Of a stretch of 64,000 nt of DNA, positions 32,252-43,500 are shown in pieces (position 1 is the first letter of the stretch; every line of letters starts with the position of its first letter). The translations under genes and the position numbers were made by a program. Under the pieces are notes generated by a model. The model saw nothing but the letters and a program-made list of their open reading frames with translations, was not told where the DNA came from and did no database searches. Origin of the DNA: Rhodanobacter thiooxydans (lineage in GTDB: Bacteria; Pseudomonadota; Gammaproteobacteria; Xanthomonadales; Rhodanobacteraceae); NCBI RefSeq assembly GCF_021545845.1, contig NZ_CP088923.1:868001-932000 (forward strand), read 5' to 3'.

Positions 32252-34365
32252 GCGGTCCTCTCGATGACGCGCCGGAATGGCGGCAACGCCTTCAGCATGC
32301 CGCTGCCGTAGCGCTTGGTGACCACGCGGCGATCCAGCAGCACGATGCGGCCATGGTCGCTCTCGTTGCGGATCAGGCGGCCGCAGTACTGGGTGAGCAG
32401 GCGCGTGGCCTCGGGGATGCTCACTTCTATGAAGGGATTGCGCCCGCGCGATTCCAGCCACTCGGCATAGGTGGCGCCGACCGGGTCGGTGGGCACGGCG
32501 AACGGCAGCTGGGTGATCACCACCGTCTCGCACAGCTTGCCCGGCAGGTCCAGGCCTTCGCCGAACGAGGCCAGTCCGAACAGCGTGCTGCCCTTGCCGG
32601 CTTCGATGTCGGCGCAATGCTCGGCGACCAGCTGCGACTTGCCCAGCGAACCCTGCGCGCGCACCTTGCGCACCTGCGCGATCGGCAGTTTCTGCAGCAC
32701 GCGGTCGAGCTTGGTGCGCGAGGTGAACAGCACCAGGTTGCCGGCGTCCCAGTCCAGGTTTTCAGCCAGCCACTCGCTGATCTCCTCCGCGTGCGCCTCG
32801 CGCGTGTCGGGCAGCGTGCGCATCGAGGGCACTTCGAGCCGCGCCTGCGCGGCCAGGTCGAACGGCGAGGGCAGACTGAGTGTCAGCGCGTCGTCGGGCA
32901 GGCCCACCGCGTCGGCGAAGTTGCGGAAATTGCCGCCGGCGCTCAGCGTGGCCGAGGTCAGCAGCACGCCGCTGGCGTTGCCCCACAGCACCTCGCGCAG
33001 CAGGCCGGCGGCGGATACCGCCGAGGCGTGGCAGACCAGCTGCTGGTCGGCGCCCAGGGTGACCCAGCGCGCCAGCGGCGGCGCGTCGTCCGGATCGTCG
33101 GCCGACCAGGCGCGCCAGCAGGCGGCCTGCCGGCCGACGCGTTCCAGCGCGATGCCCAGCTCGCGCGACAGCGCCTCCTGGGTCGGCCCGCCATCGGTCA
33201 TCTCCACCACCGCGCGGCGCACCGCGCCCAGCCAGCGCTGCACCTCGCCGGTGAGCAGGCTGAGCGCCCGCGCCTGTTGCACCCACGGCGAGGGCAGCTG
33301 GCCGAGCGAGCCGCGGTACATCGGCTCGGTTTCGGCCGGGTCGGGCAGCCAGCCGAGGCGGATGGCTTTCTCCAGTTCTTCCAGCGTGTCGCTGAGTTCC
33401 TGCAGCCTGGCGTCGCCGGCGTCCAGGGTGAGCCGGCCCAGGCTTTCCTTGTCGGTCAGCGAATACGCCGCGTGCACCTGGCGGCCGAGCCGGCTCAGCT
33501 GGCGCACGCTGGCGGTGATGTGGACCTCGGCCGCGCCGCGGTCGATCGCCTTGCCGGGCAGGTGGTGGGCTTCGTCGAACACGTACAGCGTCTCGTCCGG
33601 GCGTGGCAGGATCACCCCGCCCCAGCCCGGCTCGGCGCCGCCGTCGGCCTCGCCCGGCATGGTGAGGTCGGCCAGCACCAGGTCCTGGTTGGCCACGATG
33701 ATCTCGGCGTCGTCCACCGCGCGGCGCGCGACGAAGAATGGGCAGACCATGAACTGGCCGCACTTGCGGTTGGTGCAGCCGCCGGCGCTGGTGGTGATCA
33801 TCGGGCGCAGCAGCTCGCTGACCGGTTCCGGCGCGCTGTCCATGTCGCCGTCCCACTCGCGGCGGTCGAACGCGCCGCGCAGCTTCGCCAGCGCCTGCTT
33901 GTCGCGCGGCTGCGGCGGCTTGTTCCACAGCAGCAGGTCCGCCTCGAAACCGGCCAGGCCCAGCTGCGCGTCGTGGATGCTGTTGGCCGCCATCAGCAGG
34001 TTGCGCGGGCACAGGTAGCGGCCGCGGCCCTTGGCCAGCGCCACCTTCGCCTCGATGCCGTTGAGCCGGAGGTAGAGCGGGATGTCACGTTGCACCAGCT
34101 GTTCCTGCAGCGCCACGGTGGCGGTGGCGATCAGCAGCCTCTTCTTCTGGAAGCGCGCCACCTCGACGCCGGCGATCAGGTAGGCCATCGACTTGCCGGT
34201 GCCGGTGGGCGCCTCGACCGCCGCCACGCCGCCGGCGCGGGCGAACGCCTTGGCCGTCTCGGCGATCATGCGCCCCTGCGAGGCGCGCGCGCGGAAGCCG
34301 GGCAGGCCGTCCTTCAGTCGTGCGTAGGCGGCGCGGATGGCGTCCTTGGTGGTGTCGGTGAGCAT
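32248..34365 (-). CDS. dinG: ATP-dependent DNA helicase DinG (XPD-like, Fe-S)
   Basis: 5'-3' DNA helicase linked to repair and R-loop removal. 705 residues from ATG 34365; an ATG at 34422 would add 19 residues, but MLTDTTKDAIRAAYARLKDGLPGFRAR matches the expected start better. Walker A is VEAPTGTGKSMAYL near residue 50. Four Fe-S cysteines are visible: YLCPRNL, GGCTNRKCGQFMVCPFF. The DEAH box is YVFDEAHHLPGK; motif V/VI are FGLASFGEGLDLPGK and LTQYCGRLIRNESDHGRI. It is divergent from the GGDEF/EAL gene and coupled to hutD. Confidence 0.95.
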   Translation of the reverse strand: MLTDTTKDAIRAAYARLKDGLPGFRARASQGRMIAETAKAFARAGGVAAVEAPTGTGKSMAYLIAGVEVARFQKKRLLIATATVALQEQLVQRDIPLYLRLNGIEAKVALAKGRGRYLCPRNLLMAANSIHDAQLGLAGFEADLLLWNKPPQPRDKQALAKLRGAFDRREWDGDMDSAPEPVSELLRPMITTSAGGCTNRKCGQFMVCPFFVARRAVDDAEIIVANQDLVLADLTMPGEADGGAEPGWGGVILPRPDETLYVFDEAHHLPGKAIDRGAAEVHITASVRQLSRLGRQVHAAYSLTDKESLGRLTLDAGDARLQELSDTLEELEKAIRLGWLPDPAETEPMYRGSLGQLPSPWVQQARALSLLTGEVQRWLGAVRRAVVEMTDGGPTQEALSRELGIALERVGRQAACWRAWSADDPDDAPPLARWVTLGADQQLVCHASAVSAAGLLREVLWGNASGVLLTSATLSAGGNFRNFADAVGLPDDALTLSLPSPFDLAAQARLEVPSMRTLPDTREAHAEEISEWLAENLDWDAGNLVLFTSRTKLDRVLQKLPIAQVRKVRAQGSLGKSQLVAEHCADIEAGKGSTLFGLASFGEGLDLPGKLCETVVITQLPFAVPTDPVGATYAEWLESRGRNPFIEVSIPEATRLLTQYCGRLIRNESDHGRIVLLDRRVVTKRYGSGMLKALPPFRRVIERTA

Positions 34366-34494
34366 GGATGGAACGGGGACCTGCGCTGCGGATGACGCCG
34401 GAACACGGCGGCGCCGACTCATGGCGTGGCCAGCCGGACGCGATGGGGCAGTTTATCGGTATTGCGCGTTGGCCCGCATGGAGGCAGGCTCGTC

Positions 34495-37400
34495 ATGTCC
34501 GATGCCGGCGTCGCCGCGGGGTTTCGACCGGGCGGGCCGTCCGCCGGCATTGGCGGGCGCGGGCTTGGGGATTCGATGAAGCATGCCGATGCCATGGAAG
34601 CGGGGCCGTCGCAAGGCGGATCGCTGCAGCTGAGCTGGCTGGCCCGGCTGATCGGCACGCATGCGCCGGAAGAGGTGGCTGCGGCGATCGCCGACCTGGT
34701 GCAGGCGCGTCCGGGCTGCGTCGCGGCCAGCGTGCGCTGGGGGCAGGGCGAGGTCGTTGCTGCGCAAGGCCGCCCGCCGATGTCGTTCGCGCCGGCCGAT
34801 GCATCGTGGCTGGTGGCGGCCGCCCGCACGGCCGGGCCGCTGCGGCACCCGGACGGGCGACGTGTGGCGGTTCGCCTGTGCGCGCAACCCGACGTGGCAC
34901 TGCTGTTGCTGGAATGGCAGCCGGGCCATGCCGACGAGCGCTTCCTCGCGGAGCTGGAAACGCCGCTGCGACTGGCCGGCCAGCACCTGCGCTGGGCCTT
35001 GGAGTGGGCCGAGCTGAAGGATTCGCACGAGCAGCTCGAACGCTCGGAGAACCTGCAGCGCGCGCTGTTCGCGATCTCGGACCTGGCCGGCTCCGAGCGC
35101 GACATGCCCGACCTGCTGCGCGGCATCCACGCCATCGTCAGCACGCTGATGTATGCGGAAAACTTCTTCATCGTGCTGCATGACGCCGTGCAGGACACGA
35201 TCCGCTTCCTGTACTTCGTCGACCAGCAGGAGCCGGTGCCCCCCGGCGGCGGCCAGGACATGCCGCTGGGCGCGATCGAGCACACGCTGACCTGGTACGT
35301 GATGCGCGACGGCAAGGCGCGCATGGGCAATGCCGAGGAGCTGCGCAGCCAGGTGGTGGGGCCGGTGACCCTGATCGGCCCGGACAGCTACGACTGGCTC
35401 GGCGTGCCGTTGCTGCGCGACGGCCAGCCGCGCGGCGTGCTGGTGGTGCAGAGCTATCGCCGCGACATCGGCTTCACCGACGAGGACCTCACCCTGCTGG
35501 AGTTCGTCAGCAGCCACATCCTCACCGCACTGGAGCGCAAGCAGGGCAAGGACGAGCTGGAGCAGCGGGTGCAGCGGCGCACGCTGCAGCTGGCGGAGGC
35601 GAACCGCGGGCTGCAGCAGGAGATCGTCGAGCGCCAGCGCGCCGAGCACCTGCAGACCGCGCTGTTCCAGCTCGCCGAGCTGGCCACCGCCGACATCGAC
35701 CAGGGTACGTTCTACCGGCGCGTGCATGCGGTGGTGGGCGAACTGCTGAACGCGCAGAACTTCTTCATCGGGCTGCTCTCCGACGACCGGCTCAAGCTGA
35801 CCTTTCCCTACTCGGTGGACGCGGTGCTGGCGCCGCCGGCCGAACGCGTGCTGACCCGCGGCCTGAGCGAATACGTGATGCGCCTGGGGCGCGCGCTGCG
35901 GGTGAGCAACGCGGACATCGAGGAACTGGAGCAGCGCGGCGAGATCGCGCCGGGGCGGATGAGTTCTCCCGCGATGTACTGGCTCGGCGTGCCGTTGATC
36001 GTGGCCGACGAGGTCATCGGGCTGGTCGCCGTGCAGAGCTACCGCGCCGACGTGGTGTACGGCGCGGCCGACCAGGAACTGCTCAGCTTCGTCGCCTCGC
36101 AGGTCGCCAACAGCCTCACCCGGCGCCGCTCAGCCGAGTCGCTCCGGCGTGCCTACGAACAGCTGGAACAGCGGGTGGAAGAGCGCACGCTGGCCCTGCG
36201 CAAGGAAATCGGCGAACGCGAGCGCATGCAGGACCAGCTGCGCCATCAGGTCATGCACGACGCGCTCACCGGGCTGCCGAACCGCGGCTACCTGCGCGAG
36301 CGCATCGACCGCGCACTGGACGCCATGCGGCGCGAGCCGCAGCACCCCTGCGCGCTGTTGTACCTGGACGTGGACCGCTTCAAGATCATCAACGACAGCC
36401 TGGGCCACCTGGCCGGCGACGAGGTACTGAAGGAGGTGGCGCGGCGCCTGGCCGGCTGCGTGCGCCATCCGGATCTGGTGGCGCGGCTGTCCGGCGACGA
36501 GTTCGCGATCCTGCTGGAACAGGATGAGCTGCCGTGGGCAGCCACCGCCGTGGCGCAGCGCGTGCTGGACGCGCTGGACGCGCCGATGCGGGTGGCTGGC
36601 AAGGAACTGCCGGTGACCGCCAGCATGGGCATCGCCATCGGCGACGGCAACTACGTGGCCGCCGACGAGCTGCTGCGCGACGCCGATATTGCGCTGTACC
36701 GGGCCAAGCAGCTGGGCCGCAAGCGCTACGAGCTGTTCGACGAGCGGCTGGCGCAGAACGTGGTCGACGTGCTCGCGCTGGAAGGCGAACTGCGCCAGGC
36801 GCTGGCGCAAGGCTTGTTCGAGCCGTACTTCCAGCCGATCTGCGCGCTCGACGGCAGCGGGCGCACGCTGGGCTACGAGGCGCTGATCCGCTGGAACCAT
36901 CCACAACGCGGCGTGCTGCGGCCAGGCGACTTCCTGAGGATCGCCGAGGACAGCGGGCTGATCGAGACGATCGACTGGCACATGTTCGAGCTGAGTTGCC
37001 GGCTGCTGCTGCAGCACGGACGCGACGACAGCTTCATGACGGTGAACGTGTCGGCGCTGCACCTGCGCCATGCGCATTTCGACCGGCGCCTGGTCCAGCT
37101 GCTGGAACGTACCGGGCTGCCGCCGCAGCGGCTGGTGCTGGAAGTCACCGAGGGCGCGCTGCTGGACAATCCCGAGCACGTGCGCGCCACGCTGGAGCGC
37201 CTGCGCGCGATCGGCATCGGCGCGGCGCTGGACGATTTCGGCACCGGCTACTCCTCGCTCAGCTACCTGCACTCGCTGCCGCTGCGCATCCTGAAGATCG
37301 ACCGCGCCTTCGTGCAGGAACTGGACAAGGACGCCAACACCTCCAGCACCACCGTGGTGGCGGCGATCCTGGCGCTGGCGCGCGCGCTCGGCATCCAGGT

Positions 37401-37536
37401 GATCGCCGAAGGCATCGAGACGCCGACCCAGCGCGATGCGTTGATGGCGATGGGCTGCGAGATGGGCCAGGGCTACCTGCTCGGCCGCCCGGCGCCGATC
37501 ACACAGTGGCGGGCGCCGGGCAGCGCCGGCGCATGA
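34495..37536 (+). CDS. GAF-GAF-GGDEF-EAL cyclic-di-GMP signalling protein
   Basis: 1013 residues. A GAF domain (about 185-345) and a second GAF (about 385-545), each with AENFFIVL/AQNFFIGL and YWLGVPL-type blocks, are joined by coiled coils (ELEQRVQRRTLQLAEANRGL). A GGDEF domain follows (HDALTGLPNRGYL near 587; active loop LSGDEF near 665) and an EAL domain (YEALIRWNHPQRG near 793; DDFGTGYSSLSYL; IAEGIET). The diguanylate cyclase loop has Ser in place of the first Gly, a tolerated variant; the EAL catalytic residues look intact, so net phosphodiesterase or dual activity is possible. No membrane span. ATG 34495 has GGAGG 10 nt upstream. Confidence 0.93.
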   Translation: MSDAGVAAGFRPGGPSAGIGGRGLGDSMKHADAMEAGPSQGGSLQLSWLARLIGTHAPEEVAAAIADLVQARPGCVAASVRWGQGEVVAAQGRPPMSFAPADASWLVAAARTAGPLRHPDGRRVAVRLCAQPDVALLLLEWQPGHADERFLAELETPLRLAGQHLRWALEWAELKDSHEQLERSENLQRALFAISDLAGSERDMPDLLRGIHAIVSTLMYAENFFIVLHDAVQDTIRFLYFVDQQEPVPPGGGQDMPLGAIEHTLTWYVMRDGKARMGNAEELRSQVVGPVTLIGPDSYDWLGVPLLRDGQPRGVLVVQSYRRDIGFTDEDLTLLEFVSSHILTALERKQGKDELEQRVQRRTLQLAEANRGLQQEIVERQRAEHLQTALFQLAELATADIDQGTFYRRVHAVVGELLNAQNFFIGLLSDDRLKLTFPYSVDAVLAPPAERVLTRGLSEYVMRLGRALRVSNADIEELEQRGEIAPGRMSSPAMYWLGVPLIVADEVIGLVAVQSYRADVVYGAADQELLSFVASQVANSLTRRRSAESLRRAYEQLEQRVEERTLALRKEIGERERMQDQLRHQVMHDALTGLPNRGYLRERIDRALDAMRREPQHPCALLYLDVDRFKIINDSLGHLAGDEVLKEVARRLAGCVRHPDLVARLSGDEFAILLEQDELPWAATAVAQRVLDALDAPMRVAGKELPVTASMGIAIGDGNYVAADELLRDADIALYRAKQLGRKRYELFDERLAQNVVDVLALEGELRQALAQGLFEPYFQPICALDGSGRTLGYEALIRWNHPQRGVLRPGDFLRIAEDSGLIETIDWHMFELSCRLLLQHGRDDSFMTVNVSALHLRHAHFDRRLVQLLERTGLPPQRLVLEVTEGALLDNPEHVRATLERLRAIGIGAALDDFGTGYSSLSYLHSLPLRILKIDRAFVQELDKDANTSSTTVVAAILALARALGIQVIAEGIETPTQRDALMAMGCEMGQGYLLGRPAPITQWRAPGSAGA

Positions 37537-37542
37537 GCGGTT

Positions 37543-38196
37543 CTAGGCGCCGGCGGCGATCTGCCGCAGCGCCTGCTCGAACGTCTCCGGCGGCTGTCCG
37601 CCGGAAATCAGGTGCTGGCCGTTGACGATGGTGGCCGGCACCGAGCGGATGCCGCGCGAGGTGAAGAACTGCTCCTGCGCGCGCACTTCGTCGGCAAACT
37701 CGTCGCCAGCGAGGATCTGCCGCGCGCGCTCGCCATCCAGCCCCGCCTCGACGGCCAGCCGCACCAGCGTGTCGTGCGCGCCCACGTCCTCGCCGTCGGT
37801 GAAATAGGCGCGCAGCAGGATCTGCTTCAGCGCCAGCTGGCGACCTTCCAGTTCGGCCCAGTGCAGCAGCCGGTGCGCGTCGAAAGTGTTGTAGACGCGC
37901 TTGCGCCGCTCCATGTCGAAGATGAAGCCCAGCGCCGCGCCGCGTTCGCGGATCATTTCCTGGTTCGCGGCGATCTGTGTGGCTGAACTGCCGTACTTGT
38001 GCACCAGATGCTCGACCGCATCCTCGCCTTCCGCCGCCATCTGCGGGTTCAGCTCGAACGGCTGGAAATGGATCTCGGCGCTGATTTCGCCGTCCAGCTT
38101 CGCCAGCGCCTGCTGCAGCGAAGCCAGTCCGATCGCGCACCACGGGCAGGAGACGTCGGAGACGAAGTCGATGCGGACGGAAGCGGGCTTGGTCAT
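37543..38196 (-). CDS. DsbA-like oxidoreductase, FrnE type
   Basis: 217 residues from ATG 38196. Thioredoxin fold with active site VSCPWCAIGLASLQQAL, the helical insertion typical of DsbA/FrnE (NQEMIRERGAALGFIF, NTFDAHRLLHWAE) and the cis-Pro segment GIRSVPATIVNGQHLISGGQP. No signal peptide, so cytosolic; FrnE-like proteins are linked to oxidative stress or polyketide pathways in other species. It lies tail-to-tail with the GGDEF/EAL gene and 254 bp from jetA, divergent. Confidence 0.92.
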   Translation of the reverse strand: MTKPASVRIDFVSDVSCPWCAIGLASLQQALAKLDGEISAEIHFQPFELNPQMAAEGEDAVEHLVHKYGSSATQIAANQEMIRERGAALGFIFDMERRKRVYNTFDAHRLLHWAELEGRQLALKQILLRAYFTDGEDVGAHDTLVRLAVEAGLDGERARQILAGDEFADEVRAQEQFFTSRGIRSVPATIVNGQHLISGGQPPETFEQALRQIAAGA

Positions 38197-38450
38197 GGGT
38201 TGTCTGCCGAAGCGGGAGAGGTGCAAAAGATGGGGGCGGCACAAGCCTCTTCAATCCGTCGCGTCAAGCGTACGGCGGCGCACGTCGCATGGGATGAGAT
38301 ACCAGCGATTACACTGAAGGTTTCCCGGACAGACCCCAGGTCCGGGCGATTCTTGCAGCTACCAGCGGGCAGGTACATGTCACATCGTCGAATCATCCAC
38401 CAGATTCCGTCCGGCGCGGGCGGGGTTGCCTTTGGACATTCGGTGTCGCG

Positions 38451-39914
38451 ATGAAAACCCGCGCACGCATTGCTACCTGGCAGCGGCTACGCCAGCAGCC
38501 CACCTGGAAACTGCTGGCGGCGGACAACGCGCCGCTGATTGCCGCCCTGCTGCAGGCGCTGCTGCTCGATGGCGAACGCCAGTTGCCGGCCTCGCTGCTG
38601 CATGAGCGGCTGGCGCGCGAATTGGACGAATTGCGCACGCATGGCCACACGGTGCCGCGCACGGCGCAGGCCTACGTGGCCGAATGGCTGGCCGCCGGCT
38701 GGCTGGAGCGGCGCTTTCCCGCCGGGGCCAGCGAGGAACAGTACGAGCTGACCGCGCCGGCGATCGCGGCGCTGCGCTTCCTGGGCAGCCTGGACTCAAG
38801 CCGCAGCGTGGCCACCGAGAGCCGGCTGGCACTGGTGATCCAGCAACTGGTGCAACTGGCGCGGCAGACCGATGCCGACCCGCACAGCCGCCTGGGCGAA
38901 CTGCTCGCCGAGCGCGAGCGCATCGATGCGCAGATCGCCGCGGTCAGTGAGGGCCGGGTCGACGTGCTGGACGAGACCCGCGCGCTGGAGCGCGCCCGCG
39001 AGGTGATCGCGCTAGCCGACGAGTTGGCCGAGGATTTCCGCCACGTGCGCGACGATTTCCAGCAGCTGGACCGCGAGTTCCGCGAGCGCATCATCGACGA
39101 CGAGCGCCAGCGCGGCGAGATGCTGGAGGCGCTGTTCGCCGGCGTCGACGTGATCGCCGAAAGCGAATCCGGGCGCAGTTTCGACGCGTTCTGGCGGCTG
39201 CTCACCGACGCCGAGCAGAGCGGCCAGCTGGAAGCGGCGGTGGACGCGGTGACCAGCCGCCCGTTCGCCCGCGCGCTGGACCGGCGCGAACGCAGCTTCC
39301 TGCTGCACCTCACCCGTACCCTGCTCGATCGCGGCGGCCACGTGCACGACGTGCTGCAGCATTTTGCGCGCAGCCTGAAGGGCTTCGTGCAGAGCCGCGC
39401 CTACCTGGAACAGCGCCGCCTGCACCAGTTGCTGAAACAGGCCCAGGTCGAGGCGCTGAAGCTGCGCGACCGGGTACGCAGCAACCAGGGCATCGACTAC
39501 ACGCTGACCCTGAGCAGCGCGCGGCTGCATTCGCTGTCGCGCTGGCGGCTCAACGATCCGCGCACCGGCCAGGTCGACGGCAGCATCGTCCGCGCCGACG
39601 GCGCGGCGATCTCGCTGGACAGCGTGGGCGAGCTGGTGGCGCAGTCGGAGATCGACTTCCGCAGCTTGAAGCAGCGCGTGCGGGCGTTGCTGGCCGAGCG
39701 CGCGCAGTGCTCGGTCGGTGCCGTGCTCGAACACTATCCGGCCGAGCAGGGCCTGGGCAGCGTGGTCGGCTACGTCGCGCTGGGTAGCCGCCACGGCATG
39801 CTGGTGGCCGATCGCCACGAATCGGTGAGCTGGCGCGGCGAGGATGGCCGCGAACGCCATGCGCGCATTCCTCTGCTGTACTTCCTCAAGGAAAAACGCG
39901 ATGAACTGGTCTGA
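38451..39914 (+). CDS. jetA: Wadjet anti-plasmid defence protein JetA (DUF3375, kleisin-like)
   Basis: 487 residues. It starts [22 protein letters not shown] and runs through a winged-helix N-terminal part, a long Arg/Glu-rich helical middle ([29 protein letters not shown]) and a C-terminal winged helix, ending [23 protein letters not shown]. This matches DUF3375, the MukF/kleisin-like subunit of Wadjet. In the known type I system JetABC is an SMC-type loop extruder and JetD cuts small circular DNA. The last 14 bp overlap jetB. Confidence 0.92.
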   Translation: MKTRARIATWQRLRQQPTWKLLAADNAPLIAALLQALLLDGERQLPASLLHERLARELDELRTHGHTVPRTAQAYVAEWLAAGWLERRFPAGASEEQYELTAPAIAALRFLGSLDSSRSVATESRLALVIQQLVQLARQTDADPHSRLGELLAERERIDAQIAAVSEGRVDVLDETRALERAREVIALADELAEDFRHVRDDFQQLDREFRERIIDDERQRGEMLEALFAGVDVIAESESGRSFDAFWRLLTDAEQSGQLEAAVDAVTSRPFARALDRRERSFLLHLTRTLLDRGGHVHDVLQHFARSLKGFVQSRAYLEQRRLHQLLKQAQVEALKLRDRVRSNQGIDYTLTLSSARLHSLSRWRLNDPRTGQVDGSIVRADGAAISLDSVGELVAQSEIDFRSLKQRVRALLAERAQCSVGAVLEHYPAEQGLGSVVGYVALGSRHGMLVADRHESVSWRGEDGRERHARIPLLYFLKEKRDELV

Positions 39915-40590
39915 AGACAGGGACGAACCGACCCCGGAAAACCCGTTGCCGGAAAGCGTGGGCGATCCCGCGCTGTTCCCCGGCGACACCGGCAGCCTGC
40001 CGTTCGGGGCGCGCCGCGTGCTGTGCCAGTTGCTGGCCGGCCCCAGCGTGGACGCCGAGCGCCATGCGTTGCTGTGGCCGGTGCTGCTGCGCGAGGAAAC
40101 CGCCATCCGCGCGCGCCTGAGCGACTTGTTTCTGGAGCTGGTGCTCGACCGCGACCTGCGCGTGGCCTTCGTGCGCCAGGCCGACACCGGCGAGCTGGAA
40201 ACGCCGACCCTGCTGCGTTCCAGTCCGCTCACCTTCATCGACTCGGTGCTGCTGCTGGCCCTGCGCCAGCGCCTGGCCGAGGCCGAGGCGCACGGCCAGC
40301 GCGCCGTGGTGGAGGAGGACGAACTGCATGCGCAACTGGCCGTGTACGAACCGCCGCAGGGCACCGACCGCGCCGGCTTCGTCCGGAAGCTCAACGCGGC
40401 CATCGAGAAGATGAAAAAGAACAACGTGCTGCAGCCGATCCGCGGCAGCGAGGGACGTCACGAGGTCTCGCCCACGCTGAAGTTGCTGTTTTCCGCCGAG
40501 GACGTGCAGGCGCTGGGCGCGGTCTATCGCGAGCATCTGGCCGGCCGGCATGGTGGCGCGGACGTGGAGAGCGAGGAGGACGAGGGATGA
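39901..40590 (+). CDS. jetB: Wadjet protein JetB (DUF4194, KITE-like)
   Basis: 229 residues from ATG 39901 inside the jetA 3' end. Two winged-helix segments ([45 protein letters not shown]) and an acidic tail (DVESEEDEG) fit DUF4194, the MukE/KITE-like subunit. It overlaps jetC by four bases (ATGA). Confidence 0.9.
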   Translation: MNWSEDRDEPTPENPLPESVGDPALFPGDTGSLPFGARRVLCQLLAGPSVDAERHALLWPVLLREETAIRARLSDLFLELVLDRDLRVAFVRQADTGELETPTLLRSSPLTFIDSVLLLALRQRLAEAEAHGQRAVVEEDELHAQLAVYEPPQGTDRAGFVRKLNAAIEKMKKNNVLQPIRGSEGRHEVSPTLKLLFSAEDVQALGAVYREHLAGRHGGADVESEEDEG

Positions 40591-43500
40591 AAAAGTCCGA
40601 CGGCGCTCCTACCCTGTTCCTGTCCGACCTGCCCACGCCGCGCGAGGAGCAGTTCCGCATGCGCCGCCTGCAGGTACTCAACTGGGGCACCTTCTCCGGC
40701 CTGCACGAGGTGCCGATCGCCGAGCGCGGCTTCCTGTTCGTCGGCCGTTCCGGTTCGGGCAAGTCGACCCTGCTCGACGCGATGTCGGCGTTGCTGGTGC
40801 CGCCGGCGCTGGTGGATTTCAACGCCGCCGCGCGGGAGGCCGAGCGCAGCGGCCGCGACCGCTCGCTGGTGTCCTACGTGCGCGGCGCCTGGGCCGACCG
40901 CCACGACGACGATTCGGGCGAGGTCGCCACCCAGTACCTGCGTCGCGGCGCCACCTGGTCGGCGCTGGCGCTGGAATACCGCAACGCGCTGGGCCGCTGC
41001 GTCACGCTGGTGCGGTTGCTGTGGATCCGCGGCAACAGCTCCAGCGCGGCCGACGTGCAGAAGTATTTCATCATCGCCGAGCGGCCGTTCGACCTGGCGA
41101 CGGAACTGGCCGGCTTCGACCTGGACATCCGGCGCCTCAAGCAGCGCATTTCCGATGTCCACTATCACGAGACTTTCAGCGCCTACGCCGAACGCTTCCG
41201 TCGCCTGCTAGGCATCGGCAACGACACCGCGCTGCGCCTGCTGCACAAGACCCAGTCGGCGAAGAACCTGGGCGACCTCAACCATTTCCTGCGCGACTTC
41301 ATGCTGGAGCGGCCGGAAACCTTCGTCGTGGCGGAACGGCTGGTGGCCGAGTTCGCCGAACTGGACGAGGCGCACAAGGCGGTGGTCACTGCGCGCGAGC
41401 AGATCGAAACCCTGCGCCCTGCACGCACGGCGCACGACCGGCTGATGGACGTGCGCCGCGAACGCAGCGAACTGGACGAGCTGCTGGCCGGCATGGACGG
41501 CTACCGCGAGCGCCAGCGGCTGCGCCTGCTCGACACGCGGCTGGTCGAGCTGGACACGCTCGACCGCGGCCTCGAAGGCGAGGAGGGCCGCCGTCAACAG
41601 ACGTGGGAACAGCACCAGCGTGAACTGGGCGACCTGCAGGCACGCCACCGCGAACAGGGCGGCGACCGCATCGAACAACTGCAACGCGACCACGACAGCG
41701 TGTCGCGCGAGCGCGATGCCTGCCTGCGCCATCGCGGCGTGGCCGAGAGCGCGTGCCGGCAACTGGATTGGCAGCTCGGCGCCACCCCGCAAGGCTTCGC
41801 CGAACAACTCGCCGAGGCGCGCAGCCTGCTGGACGCCAGCCAGGACGCCGCCGCCAATGCCGACCAGCGCATGCTGGAACTGGGCATGCAGAAAAAACAG
41901 GCCGAGCTTGATTTTGCCAGGGCACGTGCCGAGATCGCCGCGCTGGAAAAGCATCCGTCGAACGTTCCCGAATACATGCAGACCTTGCGCAGCCGGCTAT
42001 GCGCCGCGGTGGGCCTGGCCGAGACCGCGCTGCCGTTCGCCGGCGAGCTGATCCAGGTACGCGCGGACGAAGCGGCGTGGAGCGGCGCGATCGAACGCCT
42101 GCTGCACGGCTTTGCGCTGTCGCTGCTGGTGGACGAGCGGCATTACGCCAAGGTGGCCGCGTGGGTCGACGCCACCCATCTGGGCGGCAAGCTGGTGTAC
42201 CACCGCATCGGCGCCGCAGATGGGCTGAACGTGTCCGCGCCGCCACCGCGTTCGCTGCTGCACAAGCTGGAGCTGGCGCCGCATGCACACCAGGAATGGC
42301 TGCACGCCGAACTGCTGCGCCGCTACGACTACGCCTGCGTGGACAGCGTGCAGGCGTTGCAGCGCAGCGATCGCGCGATCACCGCACAAGGCCAGATCAA
42401 GCACGGCCGCAGCCGCCACGAGAAAGACGACCGCCACGCCGTCGACGATCGCCGCCAGTGGGTACTGGGCTTCGATAATCGCGACAAGCTGGCGCTGTAC
42501 AAGGCCGAGGCTGGCGCGTTGGCGCAGCAGATTGCCGGTGCCGACCATGCGATCGCGGCGATCCACGCCGAGCGCAGGCAGCGGGCCGACCATGCCGCCG
42601 CCGCGCAGTCGCTGGCCAACCTGCGCTGGAGCGATATCGACGTCGCTCCGCTGCTCACGCGGCTGGATGCCATCGCCATCGAATTGGGCGAGTTGTCCAA
42701 AGCCAATGTGACCCTGCGCGACCTGGGCGAACGCATCGCCACGAAGGAAAAACAAGTTACTGCAGCGCAGCGCCTTCTGAATGACGTGCGCGTCGAACGC
42801 GATGGTCATAGGCGCGAACACGGACGGCTGGACAAGGAGCGCGCCCGCTGCGTCGACGACGTGGCGGCCAAGCCGCTGACGCCGCTGCAACGGCAGGGCC
42901 TGGATGCGCGCTGTGAAGCCGGCGCGGCGTTCACCCTTGGCAATCTGGCCGAGCGCACGCTCGCGATGGAGCGTGCGCTGAACCAGGGCATCGGCGCGCT
43001 GGAGACCGAGGCCGGTGCGCAGTCCCATCGCATCGTCAGCGGTTTCGAGGCGTTTCGCCGCCGTTGGCCGCAGGATGCCGGCGACGTGCAGGCCGATCTG
43101 CAGAGCGCGGCGGATTTCTTCGCCCGGCTGGAGCGGCTGGAACGCGACGGCCTGCCGGCCCACGAGGCGCGTTTCTTCGACATGCTGCGCACGCAGAGCG
43201 GGCAGAACCTGGTGGCGCTGCAGACGCACATCGCGCAGGCGCACAAGGCGATCCGCGCACGCATGGAAGACGTCAACGCCAGCCTGGAGAAAGTGCCGTT
43301 CAACCGCGGCAGCGTCCTGCAGATCCGGCCCGAGGATCGCCGCCTGCCCGAGGTGATCGAGTTCCGCCAGCAGCTGCGCGACGTGCTGGCGCACCAGCGC
43401 ACCGACGACCGCGAACGCGCCGAGGCGCAGTTCGAAGGCTTGCGCAAACTGGTCGCCCGGCTGGCCTCGACCGACCCCGAGCACAAGCGCTGGCGCGAAC

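Noticed and set aside
38324..38346. CCCGGAC/GTCCGGG hairpin upstream of jetA as a regulator of Wadjet
   Set aside because: Seven-base stem with a 9-nt loop over 100 bp from the start; similar short GC palindromes are common in this genome, so no role can be argued.
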